The notes under the pieces were generated by a model. It saw only the letters and a program-made list of their open reading frames with translations, did not search any database and was not told where the DNA came from. A stretch of DNA of 64,000 bases. It comes from Clostridiales bacterium. GTDB lineage: Bacteria > Bacillota > Clostridia > Saccharofermentanales > Saccharofermentanaceae. Location of the stretch: assembly GCA_017617995.1 (NCBI GenBank), contig JAFZVE010000038.1, positions 124,001-188,000 of the forward strand. The letters are read 5' to 3'. Below, piece by piece: positions 28,221 to 38,989 of this stretch (position 1 is the first letter of the stretch; each line of letters begins with the position of its first letter). Made by a program: the position numbers and the translations under genes.

Positions 28221-28403
28221 ATGAAAAGAATGAACAAGTTTTCACTCATTAAAACAGCCCGTGGAATGGGCACTGTAGAAGTAGTAATCATCATTGCGAT
28301 CCTTGTTGCGCTTGCGTTAGCCTTCCGCAGTGCATTGTCAGGCTATGCCGGCTCTGTCATGGATTATGTCTTCGACGAAGGCAAAGTAATCGGTCAGTTA
28401 TAA
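28221..28403 (+). CDS. Flp1-type pilin (class III prepilin)
   Basis: 60 aa. A short basic leader ends in Gly15. The following residues MGTVE place Glu at +5, which is the prepilin peptidase cleavage pattern G-x4-E. A hydrophobic helix follows (VVIIIAILVALALAF) with a short tail. This matches the Flp1-like pilins of clostridial Tad loci. Mature pilin would be 45 aa. AGGAGG lies 7 bases ahead of the ATG and 9 bases separate it from the fused TadBC gene. A dedicated prepilin peptidase is not in this locus. Confidence 0.88.
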   Translation: MKRMNKFSLIKTARGMGTVEVVIIIAILVALALAFRSALSGYAGSVMDYVFDEGKVIGQL

Positions 28404-28424
28404 GCACGTAGTTCGGAGTGATAC

Positions 28425-29660
28425 ATGAGTAGTACGGAATTTGAATTTATCCCCGGCGGTCTTTCCGGCCGGCGTTATATGATCCATCTGAAGAATGAGG
28501 ATGAAGTCTGTCTGCACGCGCTGTCTATTCTGCAGGCAGATCTTCTCCCCTGTTATCTTCCCGCACAACTGTCATCCGATCATGAACAGCTGATCTTTGA
28601 CTTAGCCGACTGTATCCCGCTTCAAGAACTGAATGGCAATGATCTCCACTATGTCCGTCGGCACGGGGCAGCTTTACTTCGTGACTTTCTTTTGGAAATC
28701 GTCCATTCCCTTCATTTCGCTATGGATCTCAATGGCCTGGTCTATTCCCGAGACAATCTCTTTTACAACAGAAAGACGAGAAAACTTGTCTGCATCTATC
28801 TTCCTCTTCTTTCCCGACTGTGGGGAAAGACGGCACTTCTTTCCGGATGTGATGAGCACGGAATGGATACGCTTCTTCAGTTCGGTTATGAGAAGAAATG
28901 GATCACTTCTTCAGCGATGGACAGACTCTACGCTTTCTTCCGAAGCGATGACGAACGATCTGCGGAAGCATTCATACGTGATGATCTTATAGAGGAGTCA
29001 CGCTCCCTTCCTTCCCCGATCCGTATTCTTCTTTTTCTGTGGTTCATTCTTTTCCTGTCTTACCTATTCTGTTCGGTCTTTATCGAGCACAGTTTCTCCG
29101 GGACGATCTGGGCGGCAGCACCGGGATTTCTTTTCTTTTTCAATACCGCATCGATGATCACGGTTCTTCTCCTTCACATGGACAGAAACAAACAGGAGCA
29201 CAAGATGACTTCCGAAGAGAAAGAAAAAAGAAGGAAGAGCCGAAATGCCAGGATGCTCTTTCCCGGTAATGAAGTGCAGGAAACAATGCTTCCGCATTTT
29301 TCCTTCGCCTCCTGTCCGGTCCAGTTCATCGGTCTTTCGTCTGAGTGTGATCTTCCGAATAACTTCACCATGTGGACCCATCGCCTGATAATCGGCCGGG
29401 ATGCAGACATGTGTGACTACTGCATCGATCACGCTTCACTGGCTCTTATTCACGCAGAGTTCTCACATGATGATTCGGGATTTTATATCGAGCCTCTTCA
29501 GGAGGGCAAGGGAACCTTCCGAAATAGACAGCGGCTTGCGGCACACGAGAAAGCCTATCTGCAGGACGGGGATATTGTCGGTATGGGAGATCTGGAATTC
29601 AAGACACACTTCGTGCACACTGCCACGAAAAAGAAAGAACAGGTATCCACCGCAGATTAG
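28425..29660 (+). CDS. Membrane protein with DUF6382-like N-terminus and C-terminal FHA domain
   Basis: 411 aa. The N-terminal 190 residues look like the DUF6382 region found at the end of clostridial Tad loci; two membrane helices follow at about 203-225 and 228-250. A basic linker leads to a C-terminal FHA domain (about 325-400) with LIIGRDADMCDY and HASLALIHAEF, corresponding to the phosphothreonine-binding GR and SxxH-type motifs. FHA domains read phosphothreonine, so a link to Ser/Thr kinase signalling is plausible. No ribosome site is strong. The stop overlaps the convergent atpC stop by 4 bases, so no terminator fits between them. Confidence 0.72.
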   Translation: MSSTEFEFIPGGLSGRRYMIHLKNEDEVCLHALSILQADLLPCYLPAQLSSDHEQLIFDLADCIPLQELNGNDLHYVRRHGAALLRDFLLEIVHSLHFAMDLNGLVYSRDNLFYNRKTRKLVCIYLPLLSRLWGKTALLSGCDEHGMDTLLQFGYEKKWITSSAMDRLYAFFRSDDERSAEAFIRDDLIEESRSLPSPIRILLFLWFILFLSYLFCSVFIEHSFSGTIWAAAPGFLFFFNTASMITVLLLHMDRNKQEHKMTSEEKEKRRKSRNARMLFPGNEVQETMLPHFSFASCPVQFIGLSSECDLPNNFTMWTHRLIIGRDADMCDYCIDHASLALIHAEFSHDDSGFYIEPLQEGKGTFRNRQRLAAHEKAYLQDGDIVGMGDLEFKTHFVHTATKKKEQVSTAD

Positions 29661-30109
29661 TCCAGATGGTCATCCTTGTGTTTCTTCCACTCAGCGGCGC
29701 TGGCCAATCGGGCTTTGGCCCGGCGGATCGCATGGCGGGCATAGAGACGCTGCTGCTCGGTAGAGGAAGAACTCCTGAACTTACTGGTCGCACGATCAAG
29801 TGCATCCTGGGCACGTTTCTCGTCGATTCTCTCCGGCCACTCGGCTGCGTTACACACGATGATCACCACGTACTGACTGATCTCGGCAAATCCCTCCGAG
29901 ATAACGAAGCTGCGCTTGTGTCCGTCCACTTCAAATCTGGCAATACCCGGAGTAATGGCCACAACGAGAGGACTATGCCCCGGCATGATGCCGAACTGAC
30001 CATCGAGAGTCGGAATTACGATACTCTCGACACGTCCCTCGAAGAAAACTTCATAGGGGGTAACCACTTCGATGGTCATCTTCTTTTTGATCGTCGTGTT
30101 GTCCGCCAT
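29657..30109 (-). CDS. atpC: ATP synthase epsilon subunit
   Basis: 150 aa. The N-terminal beta-sandwich starts MTIEVVTPYEVFFEGRVESI and contains GQFGIMPGHSPLV, the family signature. The C-terminal helical hairpin has RAQDALDRATSKF. The subunit connects the rotor to the catalytic head and inhibits hydrolysis. It is the last gene of the atp operon, 9 bases after atpD. Confidence 0.96.
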   Translation of the reverse strand: MADNTTIKKKMTIEVVTPYEVFFEGRVESIVIPTLDGQFGIMPGHSPLVVAITPGIARFEVDGHKRSFVISEGFAEISQYVVIIVCNAAEWPERIDEKRAQDALDRATSKFRSSSSTEQQRLYARHAIRRAKARLASAAEWKKHKDDHLD

Positions 30110-30118
30110 GATCTATCC

Positions 30119-31513
<1,395 letters not shown>

Positions 31514-31519
31514 CTACCT

Positions 31520-32452
31520 CTATTCTACTTGACTGGCCCCGTTCACGATCTCGTTCAGTTCGTTGGTGATACGAGCCTGACGGGCACGGTTACTCTTCAT
31601 AGTCAGATCTTTCATCATCTCATCCGCATTTCGGTTGGCGTTATCCATCGCCTGCATACGTGCGGTCTGCTCACATACAAATGCTTCCACCATCGCACCG
31701 TACATCACGGCGTTAAGTCCCGTATCGATCAGGAACGAAAACACTGCCTCCGGATCCGGGAAATAATCCAGCTGGCCTCCATTTTCGAGTGCGATACCGG
31801 CATCTTCGGCACCGGACGCGAAAGAATTCTTCAGTGATTCGGTATCGATCGGCACCAGACGCGTGATGACCGGCTTCATGCTGATCGCGGATTCCATCTT
31901 CGTATAGATCAGGTACACCAGATCAAATTCACCACGCAGGTATTTCGCACGGATGATGTTCGCGACGTTACGTGCTTCATAATATGTCGGATCCGTAATC
32001 GGGAACGAGAACTCCGGGTCGACGATATAGCCGTCTTTCTTGAGCTTACCGCTTCCCATCTGACCGAATACATAGAGTTTGTATTCCGTCCTGATATTCT
32101 TCTTCGCATTCTCCATGATCTTCTTCTGGATATGCTCTTCCGTGATCTTCACGATATTGTTGTTATACGCGCCGGCCAGACCCTGGTCACCGGTCAGGAT
32201 GAAGTATCCGATTTTCCATGTCTGCCCGGCTACTTTCTCACGTACCCGAAGGAATGGATTGTCGATATCTCCCGAGTTCTTATGCAGTTCCATCAGGCTC
32301 TCCGCGCAGAGAGTAAAGAAAGGACTGACCATCTCATGCTGTGCCTTGGACTTGCGCATCTTCGCCGCGCTCACCAGCTGCATGGCATGCGTCATCTGGG
32401 AGATGTCTGTCACGCTCTTGATACGCTTCTTGATATCGTTAAGACTCTCCAT
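31520..32452 (-). CDS. atpG: ATP synthase gamma subunit
   Basis: 310 aa, slightly longer than the usual 285-295. The N-terminal helix contains DIKKRIKSVTDISQMTHAMQ and the C-terminal helix contains AMDNANRNADEMMKDL and ITNELNEIVNGA. Together they form the rotating coiled-coil shaft; the middle Rossmann-like region has LTGDQGLAGAYNNNI. It follows the unusual alpha-delta fusion gene by 6 bases. Confidence 0.96.
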   Translation of the reverse strand: MESLNDIKKRIKSVTDISQMTHAMQLVSAAKMRKSKAQHEMVSPFFTLCAESLMELHKNSGDIDNPFLRVREKVAGQTWKIGYFILTGDQGLAGAYNNNIVKITEEHIQKKIMENAKKNIRTEYKLYVFGQMGSGKLKKDGYIVDPEFSFPITDPTYYEARNVANIIRAKYLRGEFDLVYLIYTKMESAISMKPVITRLVPIDTESLKNSFASGAEDAGIALENGGQLDYFPDPEAVFSFLIDTGLNAVMYGAMVEAFVCEQTARMQAMDNANRNADEMMKDLTMKSNRARQARITNELNEIVNGASQVE

Positions 32453-32458
32453 GATCCG

Positions 32459-34363
32459 TCACGCCTCACGCTGCTGGTATTCCTTATGCTCGGCCACATA
32501 CATCGCGTGATACTCGGCTTCGATCTCATCGATCTCCTTCTTGGTATCATCATCAAGTACGCGTGAATCCGTGATTCTCTTCATGATGTCCGGATGCAGG
32601 ACCGTCATACGCTGGAGGAACTCCGTCACGTATTCCTTCGCATCTTCCTTATCAAGGAAAGTCAGCTTCTCATTTGTCGCCAGATACAGCATCACGACCT
32701 GTTCGTCCATCTGCATCGGATGGAACTGCTCCTGCTTGAGGATCTCATTTAAGATCACGCCGCGCTTGAGCTGTCTTTGGGTATTCGGATCAAGGTCCGA
32801 ACCGAACTGCGCAAAGGCCGCCATCTCACGGGCCTGTGCGAGACTGATACGAAGCGGACCGGCCACTTTCTTCATGGCCTTGGTCTGGGCGGCACCACCT
32901 ACACGGGATACGGAAAGACCAACGTTAATTGCAGGACGCTGACCCGAGAAGAAGAGCTCGGATTCGAGATAGATCTGTCCATCCGTGATGGAGATGACGT
33001 TCGTCGGAATATACGCGGATATATCTCCGCTTAGTGTCTCGATAATCGGCAGAGCCGTGATGGATCCGCCGCCGAGCTCATCACTGAGTTTCGCGGATCT
33101 CTCAAGTAGACGCGAGTGCAGATAGAATACATCGCCCGGATAGGCTTCACGTCCGGGTGGGCGACGCAGTAGGAGCGAAATCGCACGATAGGCCTGCGCA
33201 TGCTTCGACAGATCATCGTAAACGATCAGCACATCCTGATGCTCACCGTACATGAATTCCTCAGCGATCGCGCATCCCGCATATGGAGCGATATACTGAA
33301 GCGACGCCGGTTGCGAAGCACTGGCCGCAACAATAACGGTATACTCGAGAGCGTTGTGCTGCTCGAGTGTATTTTTGACCTGTACGATATTGGACATCTT
33401 CTGTCCGATCGCAACATAGACACACAGCACGTTCTTACCACGCTGGTTAATAATCGTATCGATTGCGATCGCGGTCTTACCGGTCTGACGGTCGCCGATG
33501 ATCAACTCACGCTGTCCACGTCCGATCGGGGTCATCGCATCGATGGCGGTAATTCCCGTCTGGAGAGGTTCGCATATCGGAGAACGGGCGATAATACCCG
33601 GTGCCGGCGTCTCGATCGGTCTGCGGCTCGTGCTTCTGATGATGCCCTTACCGTCGATCGGATTTCCGAGAGGATCGACGACACGTCCGAGCATACCATG
33701 CCCGACCGGCACCGATACCGTGCGGCCGGTCCGGTGACACATGACTCCCTCGACAACATCACGGCACTCATTCAGAAGAACGACACCGACACTGTCGGTC
33801 TCCAGATTCATCGCGATACCATAGGATGTCTCGGAGAACATGATCAGCTCACTGGCTACGCAGTTCTCAAGGCCGCTGACCTTGGCTACACCGTCACTGA
33901 CGGAGATCACTCGCCCGACCTGCTCGACCGATGCAGCCTTCACAAAATCGGTAAGGATCTGTTCACGTTTCTTCGTCTGTTCCGGATCCTCGCCCTCCCA
34001 GAGCTCATCATTCTCGAAGAGCATCGCCGGACTCTCACCGAAATCACGAAGTGATTCTGCCAGAGAACGATGGATCTCGGTTGCATCATCCAGTTCTTCA
34101 GTATCGTCCCGGTCATTTTCCCGGTCCGTCTTCAGATGACGGCTGATACGTGACAACTGACCCGCGGCACTGTAGTCGTACTTCGTGCCCTGGGCATAGA
34201 TAACATAGCCGCCGATGAGCGTTTTATCTGTTTCCTGCTGGATCGTATACCCCGGGATCTTCAGGTATTCCGCAAAACGACGGGCGATCAGCGCCACCTT
34301 CTCCGGTGGCATGTCGTCCGAAGCGGTTACGATCCTTATGACTTCAAAAGCACTATTATTCAC
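32459..34363 (-). CDS. atpA: ATP synthase alpha subunit with an N-terminal delta-subunit domain
   Basis: 634 aa, against about 500 for a normal alpha. From about residue 140 it is a regular alpha subunit: [19 protein letters not shown], Walker [12 protein letters not shown] and the signature [14 protein letters not shown]. The first 75-80 residues match the C-terminal domain of the delta subunit (AtpH): [16 protein letters not shown], then [16 protein letters not shown] and [16 protein letters not shown]. An acidic linker (about 80-135) joins the two. No separate atpH gene lies between atpF and atpA, where it is normally found, and the N-terminal delta domain is absent. Start is GTG with GAGGTG ahead; it overlaps atpF by 8 bases. 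Confidence 0.93.
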   Translation of the reverse strand: MNNSAFEVIRIVTASDDMPPEKVALIARRFAEYLKIPGYTIQQETDKTLIGGYVIYAQGTKYDYSAAGQLSRISRHLKTDRENDRDDTEELDDATEIHRSLAESLRDFGESPAMLFENDELWEGEDPEQTKKREQILTDFVKAASVEQVGRVISVSDGVAKVSGLENCVASELIMFSETSYGIAMNLETDSVGVVLLNECRDVVEGVMCHRTGRTVSVPVGHGMLGRVVDPLGNPIDGKGIIRSTSRRPIETPAPGIIARSPICEPLQTGITAIDAMTPIGRGQRELIIGDRQTGKTAIAIDTIINQRGKNVLCVYVAIGQKMSNIVQVKNTLEQHNALEYTVIVAASASQPASLQYIAPYAGCAIAEEFMYGEHQDVLIVYDDLSKHAQAYRAISLLLRRPPGREAYPGDVFYLHSRLLERSAKLSDELGGGSITALPIIETLSGDISAYIPTNVISITDGQIYLESELFFSGQRPAINVGLSVSRVGGAAQTKAMKKVAGPLRISLAQAREMAAFAQFGSDLDPNTQRQLKRGVILNEILKQEQFHPMQMDEQVVMLYLATNEKLTFLDKEDAKEYVTEFLQRMTVLHPDIMKRITDSRVLDDDTKKEIDEIEAEYHAMYVAEHKEYQQREA

Positions 34364-34979
34364 CTGTCGTCACCTCTGTAGATTCCAGGTCTTCCTTTGC
34401 TTTGGCACGAAGCGTCGCTTCGTCCTCGTTACTGTCACAAGTACTCAGGACACGTCCGGCGATCGACACAGCCAGATCGGCGACCTCGTCCTTCATCTCT
34501 TCAAGCATGGCCTTGCGGGTACGCTTAGCATCCTCTTCCGCACGATCGCGGATCTCCTGTGCTTCCTTTCTGGAAGTCTGGATGATCGTCTCCGATTGTT
34601 TCTCGGCCTGCGTTCTCGCATCTGCGATGATCTGCATGGCTTCTTCATGGGAAGCATCTACGCGTTTGATGGATTCTTCGAGATTCTCGGAAGCTTTCTT
34701 ATTCTTCTCATCTGCTTCTGTGATCTGCTTCTCGATGGCTTCTTTTCTGCCCTTCATGACCTTCATGAGAGGCTTGAAGAGTGTAAACTTGAGAATCAGA
34801 TACGCGACCAGAAGATTGACGATCGTGACCAGACCTGTCACTGCATAGTGGGCGAGCTGATCCGGAGACAAGAGAGAACTCGTCTCTTCCGCACCCTCCG
34901 CCAAAGCGATCAGCGGTGCGCAAAGGATCTTCGCATTCGCAAGTGTCAGCAGTGTTCCTGCATTCATCATAACGTTCAC
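34356..34979 (-). CDS. atpF: ATP synthase b subunit
   Basis: 207 aa, longer than the usual 160-170. An extra N-terminal stretch of about 35 residues with a signal-like hydrophobic part ([12 protein letters not shown]) precedes the membrane helix [20 protein letters not shown] long charged coiled coil (about 75-185) with [16 protein letters not shown] forms the peripheral stalk. It ends with a short acidic tail. The b dimer must bind the delta C-terminal domain, which here is fused to alpha. It lies 10 bases after atpE. Confidence 0.93.
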   Translation of the reverse strand: MNVMMNAGTLLTLANAKILCAPLIALAEGAEETSSLLSPDQLAHYAVTGLVTIVNLLVAYLILKFTLFKPLMKVMKGRKEAIEKQITEADEKNKKASENLEESIKRVDASHEEAMQIIADARTQAEKQSETIIQTSRKEAQEIRDRAEEDAKRTRKAMLEEMKDEVADLAVSIAGRVLSTCDSNEDEATLRAKAKEDLESTEVTTGE

Positions 34980-34989
34980 CTCGAAAATA

Positions 34990-35256
34990 TCAGACAGTAA
35001 AGATCAAAAGGAGACTGACGACCAGAGAATAGATCGCGACGGACTCCATAAATACGATAGCGATCAGCAGCAAAGTCTGAAGTTTGCTGTACATCTCCGG
35101 CTGACGGGCCGAACCTTCCAGCGCACGGCCGGCAGCAGTACCGATACCGATCGTCGTACCCAGAGCACCCAGACCGATCGCAAGACCTGCGCCCAATCCG
35201 GCCAATCCCTTGGCATCAATCGCTGCATCCAGTAAAACTCGTGATAAACCTAACAT
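34990..35256 (-). CDS. atpE: ATP synthase c subunit (rotor ring)
   Basis: 88 aa, two membrane helices joined by the polar loop ARQPE. The ion-binding carboxylate is Glu71 in [12 protein letters not shown]. Of the sodium-binding ligands known from Ilyobacter tartaricus, the Ser and Tyr after the Glu are kept. The helix 1 Gln is replaced by Ile ([14 protein letters not shown]). Proton coupling is therefore somewhat more likely than sodium, but this is not certain. AGGAGG precedes the ATG. Confidence 0.95.
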   Translation of the reverse strand: MLGLSRVLLDAAIDAKGLAGLGAGLAIGLGALGTTIGIGTAAGRALEGSARQPEMYSKLQTLLLIAIVFMESVAIYSLVVSLLLIFTV

Positions 35257-35278
35257 CTTCTCTTCCTCCTGTTATTTC

Positions 35279-36139
35279 TCAGGCTGCACTTTTGGCTTCC
35301 TTGGAAGCGGCGGCCTTCTTTTCTGCTTTCAGTTTTGCCTTCTCTTCATTTCTCTCTTTCGTCGCATGTGCACTCTCGACCACTTCACCGATATAGGATG
35401 TAGTCAGGTAGCAGAATACGACTGCCTGAAGGATGCCGTCCATCAGATCAAACCACAGGCTAAAAGCACCCGGTACGATGAGCGGACAAACGATACCCAG
35501 AAACTCCATCAGGATAAACGCACCGAAAACGTTACCGAAGAGACGGAGCGCCAGAGAGATCGGTTTGATAAAGAAGTCGATGATTTTAAAGGGAACCATG
35601 AACGGCTTCGGATCGGTAAACGATCTTGCAAAGCCCTTGATCCCGACGAAGCGGATCGACATGAAGATGACATAGACGATCGCAAAGAGCGCCATGGCAA
35701 ACGGGAAGGCGATATTTTTCGCCGGCGGTGGAACATGGAATATAGAGATCACGTTACAAGAGATCAGGAAGATGCCGATCGTTCCGACCATCGGAATGAC
35801 CTTCTCCGCCTGTTCCTCATTCAGTCCGTAGTCTTTGCATACGCCAAAGAGAACATTGATCAGGGATTCCATGACGGCCTGTCTCGTAGAAGGGATCCTG
35901 GACTTCTTTCCACCCAGCCAGGTGAAGAAAAGGATACCCACAAGTACGGCGATCCAGGACACGATGATCGCATCCGTGATCGGGACACGTTCCCCGGTAC
36001 CGGGGATATATCCTCTCCACTGAAGGATCGCGGAGCGGATCTCTTCCCCGATATTACCAATATGGAAGAGTTCCTGTATTTCTTTTTCAAATGCTTCCCA
36101 GAATTGTGTCCACCAGGAAGCGGCAAGTATCATGCTCAT
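35279..36139 (-). CDS. atpB: ATP synthase a subunit (stator channel)
   Basis: 286 aa with about six membrane helices. The key arginine lies in the helix containing ISLALRLFGNVFGAFILM (family pattern S.RLFGN), and FITWLGGKKS-like polar turns occur earlier. It forms the ion half-channels against the c ring. A C-terminal Lys/Ala-rich tail is unusual. It is the first atp gene, 21 bases after upp; no atpI or atpZ is seen ahead of it. The ATG is preceded by AGGAGG at a rather long 16-base distance. Confidence 0.95.
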   Translation of the reverse strand: MSMILAASWWTQFWEAFEKEIQELFHIGNIGEEIRSAILQWRGYIPGTGERVPITDAIIVSWIAVLVGILFFTWLGGKKSRIPSTRQAVMESLINVLFGVCKDYGLNEEQAEKVIPMVGTIGIFLISCNVISIFHVPPPAKNIAFPFAMALFAIVYVIFMSIRFVGIKGFARSFTDPKPFMVPFKIIDFFIKPISLALRLFGNVFGAFILMEFLGIVCPLIVPGAFSLWFDLMDGILQAVVFCYLTTSYIGEVVESAHATKERNEEKAKLKAEKKAAASKEAKSAA

Positions 36140-36160
36140 AGCCCGTACTGTCGGACCTCC

Positions 36161-36790
36161 TTAGTTTGTTCCGAAGAGACGGTCACCTGCATCACCCAGA
36201 CCCGGAATAATGTAAGCGTGATCGTTCAGTTTCTCATCCTTAGCTGCACAGAATACCGGTACGTCCGGATGATCGTTCTGCAGTCTCTCGATACCCTCCG
36301 GAGCAGAGATCAGGCAGACGAACTTGATGTTCTTGATGCCTCTGTCTTTGAGGAACTGGATCGCAGCGGAAGAAGAACCGCCCGTAGCCAGCATCGGATC
36401 GAGGACGATGACCTCACGGTCTGTGATATCTTCCGGAAGTTTGCAGTAATACTCGACCGGCTTTAAGGTATTCGGATCACGATAAAGACCGATATGTCCG
36501 ACCTTTGCATTCGGAATGATCGAGAGCATGCCGTCGACCATACCTAAGCCTGCACGCAGGATCGGTACAAGAGCGACCTTCTTGCCTGCGAGGACCTTGG
36601 TTGTTGTCTTTGCTACCGGTGTCTCGATATCCTTATCCATAAGCGGAAAATCGCGGGTCACCTCATAGGCCATCAGCATAGAGATCTCATGAACGAGTTC
36701 ACGGAACTCTTTCGTCGACGTATTCTTGTCACGAAGAATGGAGATCTTGTGCTGGATCAGCGGGTGATCAAATAAGAAAAACTGTGCCAT
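36161..36790 (-). CDS. upp: Uracil phosphoribosyltransferase
   Basis: 209 aa, standard length. The PRPP-binding segment [20 protein letters not shown] is present, and the uracil-binding end has [16 protein letters not shown]. It salvages uracil to UMP. The position directly ahead of the atp operon is conserved in Bacillota such as Bacillus. Confidence 0.97.
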   Translation of the reverse strand: MAQFFLFDHPLIQHKISILRDKNTSTKEFRELVHEISMLMAYEVTRDFPLMDKDIETPVAKTTTKVLAGKKVALVPILRAGLGMVDGMLSIIPNAKVGHIGLYRDPNTLKPVEYYCKLPEDITDREVIVLDPMLATGGSSSAAIQFLKDRGIKNIKFVCLISAPEGIERLQNDHPDVPVFCAAKDEKLNDHAYIIPGLGDAGDRLFGTN

Positions 36791-36810
36791 AGGTATTCCT
36801 CCCGAAATAA

Positions 36811-37263
36811 TTATTTAAAAAGCTCTTTCTCTTGTTCCTTCATATCATTGACACGGGTCATGTGACGTCCGCCGTCGAAGGGCTCGGTCATGAATGCATC
36901 CACGATACCGAAGGCCACGCCTTTTCCGATGACACGCGCACCCATCGAAATCACATTCGCGTCGTTATGCTGACGGCACATCCTGGCCATGAACTCATTG
37001 GTACAGAGTGCACAGCGGATGCCCGGGAATTTATTGGCCACCATCGAGATACCGATGCCGGTGCCGCAGATCACGATACCACGCTCGGCCTTCCCCTCCA
37101 GTACATCTCTGGAGACTTTCTGTCCGGCCAGCACATAGCTGTACGGCACATCGGCAGATGTCGCGCCACCCTCAATAACGGTGTGTCCCTGTTTGCTCAG
37201 ATAATCGGCTACGTCTCTGCGGAGCGGATACCCTGCGTGATCAGATGCAATTGAAACGATCAT
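36811..37263 (-). CDS. rpiB: Ribose-5-phosphate isomerase B
   Basis: 150 aa. The N-terminus [20 protein letters not shown] and the catalytic region [20 protein letters not shown] with [12 protein letters not shown] define the RpiB/LacAB family. It interconverts ribose 5-phosphate and ribulose 5-phosphate. Start chosen at 37263 because AGAGG lies 9 bases upstream and the family N-terminus begins here; a longer frame would overlap proA. It is followed by upp, an old gene pair in Bacillota that links ribose phosphate to PRPP-based salvage. Confidence 0.95.
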   Translation of the reverse strand: MIVSIASDHAGYPLRRDVADYLSKQGHTVIEGGATSADVPYSYVLAGQKVSRDVLEGKAERGIVICGTGIGISMVANKFPGIRCALCTNEFMARMCRQHNDANVISMGARVIGKGVAFGIVDAFMTEPFDGGRHMTRVNDMKEQEKELFK

Positions 37264-37279
37264 TTCCCAATACCTCTTT

Positions 37280-38560
37280 TCATTTGATATGCTTATGTGT
37301 AAACTTTCTTGTTCCGTTGGCATAATCTGCGACGAGATTTCCGTTACCGCGGATCTTATACTTGTAGGTCACCAGCCCCTCGAGTCCTACAGGACCTCTG
37401 GCGTGGAGCTTACTGGTACTGATACCGACCTCGGCACCAAAACCATAACGGAGTCCGTCAGAGAAACGTGTCGAACAATTCCAGAAGACATTTCCGGAAT
37501 CGACACGGTTCATGAATTCTTCCGCAACCTCTCGGTCCGTCGTCACGATGGAATCTGTGTGCCCGGATCCGTTACTGTTGATGTGACCGATCGCTTCATC
37601 AAGACCCGATACGATCTTGATGGAAACCTTGTAATCGAGATATTCGTGATGCCACTGCTCGACCGGGAGCACATCCGGAAGGATCGACTTCGTCTTGTCA
37701 CAGCCGTGAAGCTCGACGTTCTTCTCCGAGAGCACACGCGCCAGTTCAGGCAGGAATTCGGATGCGATCGATTCGTCAACCAGAATCGTCTCACAGGCAT
37801 TACAAACCGCGACGTACTGCGTCTTGCTGTCCACGGCAATCGCAAGCGCCATAGCACGGTCAGCTTTCTCATGAATATACAGATGGCAGACCCCGTCGGC
37901 ATGTCCCATGACCGGGATCGAACTGTGCTGCATGATGTACTGTACAAAAGAATTGGAACCTCTCGGGATGATCAGGTCGATATACTGATCGAGCGTCAGC
38001 ATCTCCGCGACGTCATTTCTCGTCTCCATCAGGGCGATCCAGCCCTTCGGGATACCCGCCTCGGAAGACGCCTTCTCGATCACCTCAAAGAGGATACGGT
38101 TACTGTTCATGGCTTCACTTCCGCCTTTGAGGCAGCAGGCATTTCCGGACTTCAGCGCCAGAGAGGCGATCTGCACAAGTGCATCCGGACGGGATTCGAA
38201 AATGATGCCCAGCACACCGATCGGGCACGATACGCGCGTCAGAACAAGATCATCATCCATCTCGGTCTTCATGAGCTCACGTCCGACTGGATCAGGAAGC
38301 TCTGTCAGACTCCTAAGTCCGCTCACCACGTCACTGAGCTTATGCTCATCGAAACGCAGTCTCTTCTGAAGCGGCATCGGAAGGTTCGTCTCCTCGGCAT
38401 TCTTAAGATCAATTGCATTGGCCTCAAAAATCTCGTCTTTACGTGCCAGGAGAGCATCTGCGATCGCAAGAAGGGCATCGTTTTTCACCTTCGTCGGAAG
38501 GACGGCCATCTCGAAAGAAGCCTTCTTCGCACCCTGCGCACGCATCTCAAAATCAGTCAT
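37280..38560 (-). CDS. proA: Gamma-glutamyl phosphate reductase
   Basis: 426 aa. It is an aldehyde dehydrogenase-like fold with the catalytic Cys in YVAVCNACETILVDE, the NADPH region PIGVLGIIFESRPD and the ending TKLHARGPVGLEGLVTYKY. It reduces gamma-glutamyl phosphate in proline synthesis. Start chosen at 38560, where AAGG lies 7 bases upstream; the frame is open 36 bases further. proB, its usual neighbour, is not in the window. It heads the proA-rpiB-upp-atp gene row, although a separate atp promoter cannot be ruled out. Confidence 0.95.
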   Translation of the reverse strand: MTDFEMRAQGAKKASFEMAVLPTKVKNDALLAIADALLARKDEIFEANAIDLKNAEETNLPMPLQKRLRFDEHKLSDVVSGLRSLTELPDPVGRELMKTEMDDDLVLTRVSCPIGVLGIIFESRPDALVQIASLALKSGNACCLKGGSEAMNSNRILFEVIEKASSEAGIPKGWIALMETRNDVAEMLTLDQYIDLIIPRGSNSFVQYIMQHSSIPVMGHADGVCHLYIHEKADRAMALAIAVDSKTQYVAVCNACETILVDESIASEFLPELARVLSEKNVELHGCDKTKSILPDVLPVEQWHHEYLDYKVSIKIVSGLDEAIGHINSNGSGHTDSIVTTDREVAEEFMNRVDSGNVFWNCSTRFSDGLRYGFGAEVGISTSKLHARGPVGLEGLVTYKYKIRGNGNLVADYANGTRKFTHKHIK

Positions 38561-38589
38561 ATTCGAACCTTCTTTTCCGGGGGCATATC

Positions 38590-38618
38590 TACCCACTAGA
38601 TTATTTCACTTTATTATA
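38590..38618 (-). promoter_or_regulatory. Promoter of proA
   Basis: The -10 element is a perfect TATAAT (38613-38618) with TGC in front, an extended -10 on the minus strand. No good -35 is visible upstream. It lies about 50 bases ahead of the proA start and may drive the whole proA-to-atpC row. Confidence 0.5.
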
Positions 38619-38720
38619 GCAGATTACGTCTTATATGAACCGAGAAGTTCCATGTTTTTTCGCTTTCGTTTCGTTTTTCATTTCGAAAGAAAACAAAAGC
38701 AAATGAAGCCAAATAATATC

Positions 38721-38803
38721 TGTGGAAAAGAAAAAGTTTTCCACAGTTTTCCTCTTTCTGTGAAGAAAAAACCTGTGGAAAAAGTGGAAAAGTCTGTGGA
38801 TAA
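38721..38803. promoter_or_regulatory. Cluster of DnaA-box-like sites in an A+T-rich intergenic region
   Basis: Four sites match TTWTNCACA: TGTGGAAAA at 38721-38729, TTTTCCACA at 38737-38745, TGTGGAAAA at 38774-38782 and the perfect TGTGGATAA at 38795-38803. A fifth, AGTGGAAAA at 38783-38791, differs at one base. Three are in tandem about one helical turn apart. The surrounding 38597-38989 interval has no convincing gene and is clearly A+T-rich compared with its neighbours. It also has an inverted repeat CTCAAA/TTTGAG (38804-38823). Genes on both sides are on the minus strand, so a replication origin is not indicated by orientation. Confidence 0.45.
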
Positions 38804-38885
38804 CTCAAAAACAAGGCTTTGAGTAAATGACCCTTCTCAAACGCTTGAAACTAGGCGCCGTATTTTTTGTCAAGCCTTTTTCTGA

Positions 38886-38915
38886 AAAACACAAAAAGTT
38901 TTCACGACGTGAAAA
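38886..38915 (-). terminator. Probable terminator of the THUMP methyltransferase gene
   Basis: A perfect 7-base inverted repeat (TTTTCAC, 3-base loop, GTGAAAA; 38899-38915) is followed on the minus strand by CTTTTTGTGTTTTTC. It lies about 75 bases past the gene end. Confidence 0.5.
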
Positions 38916-38989
38916 GGTGCCTATTTCAGGGCTTTCGAGGGGCCGGAATTTCCGATTTGACAATTTGGGTGTCCGCAATCGGTGGACTA

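Noticed and set aside
38597..38989. Replication origin oriC
   Set aside because: DnaA-type boxes are present, but no dnaA, dnaN, rpmH or rnpA is nearby and genes on both sides point the same way. It is kept only as a DnaA-box cluster.
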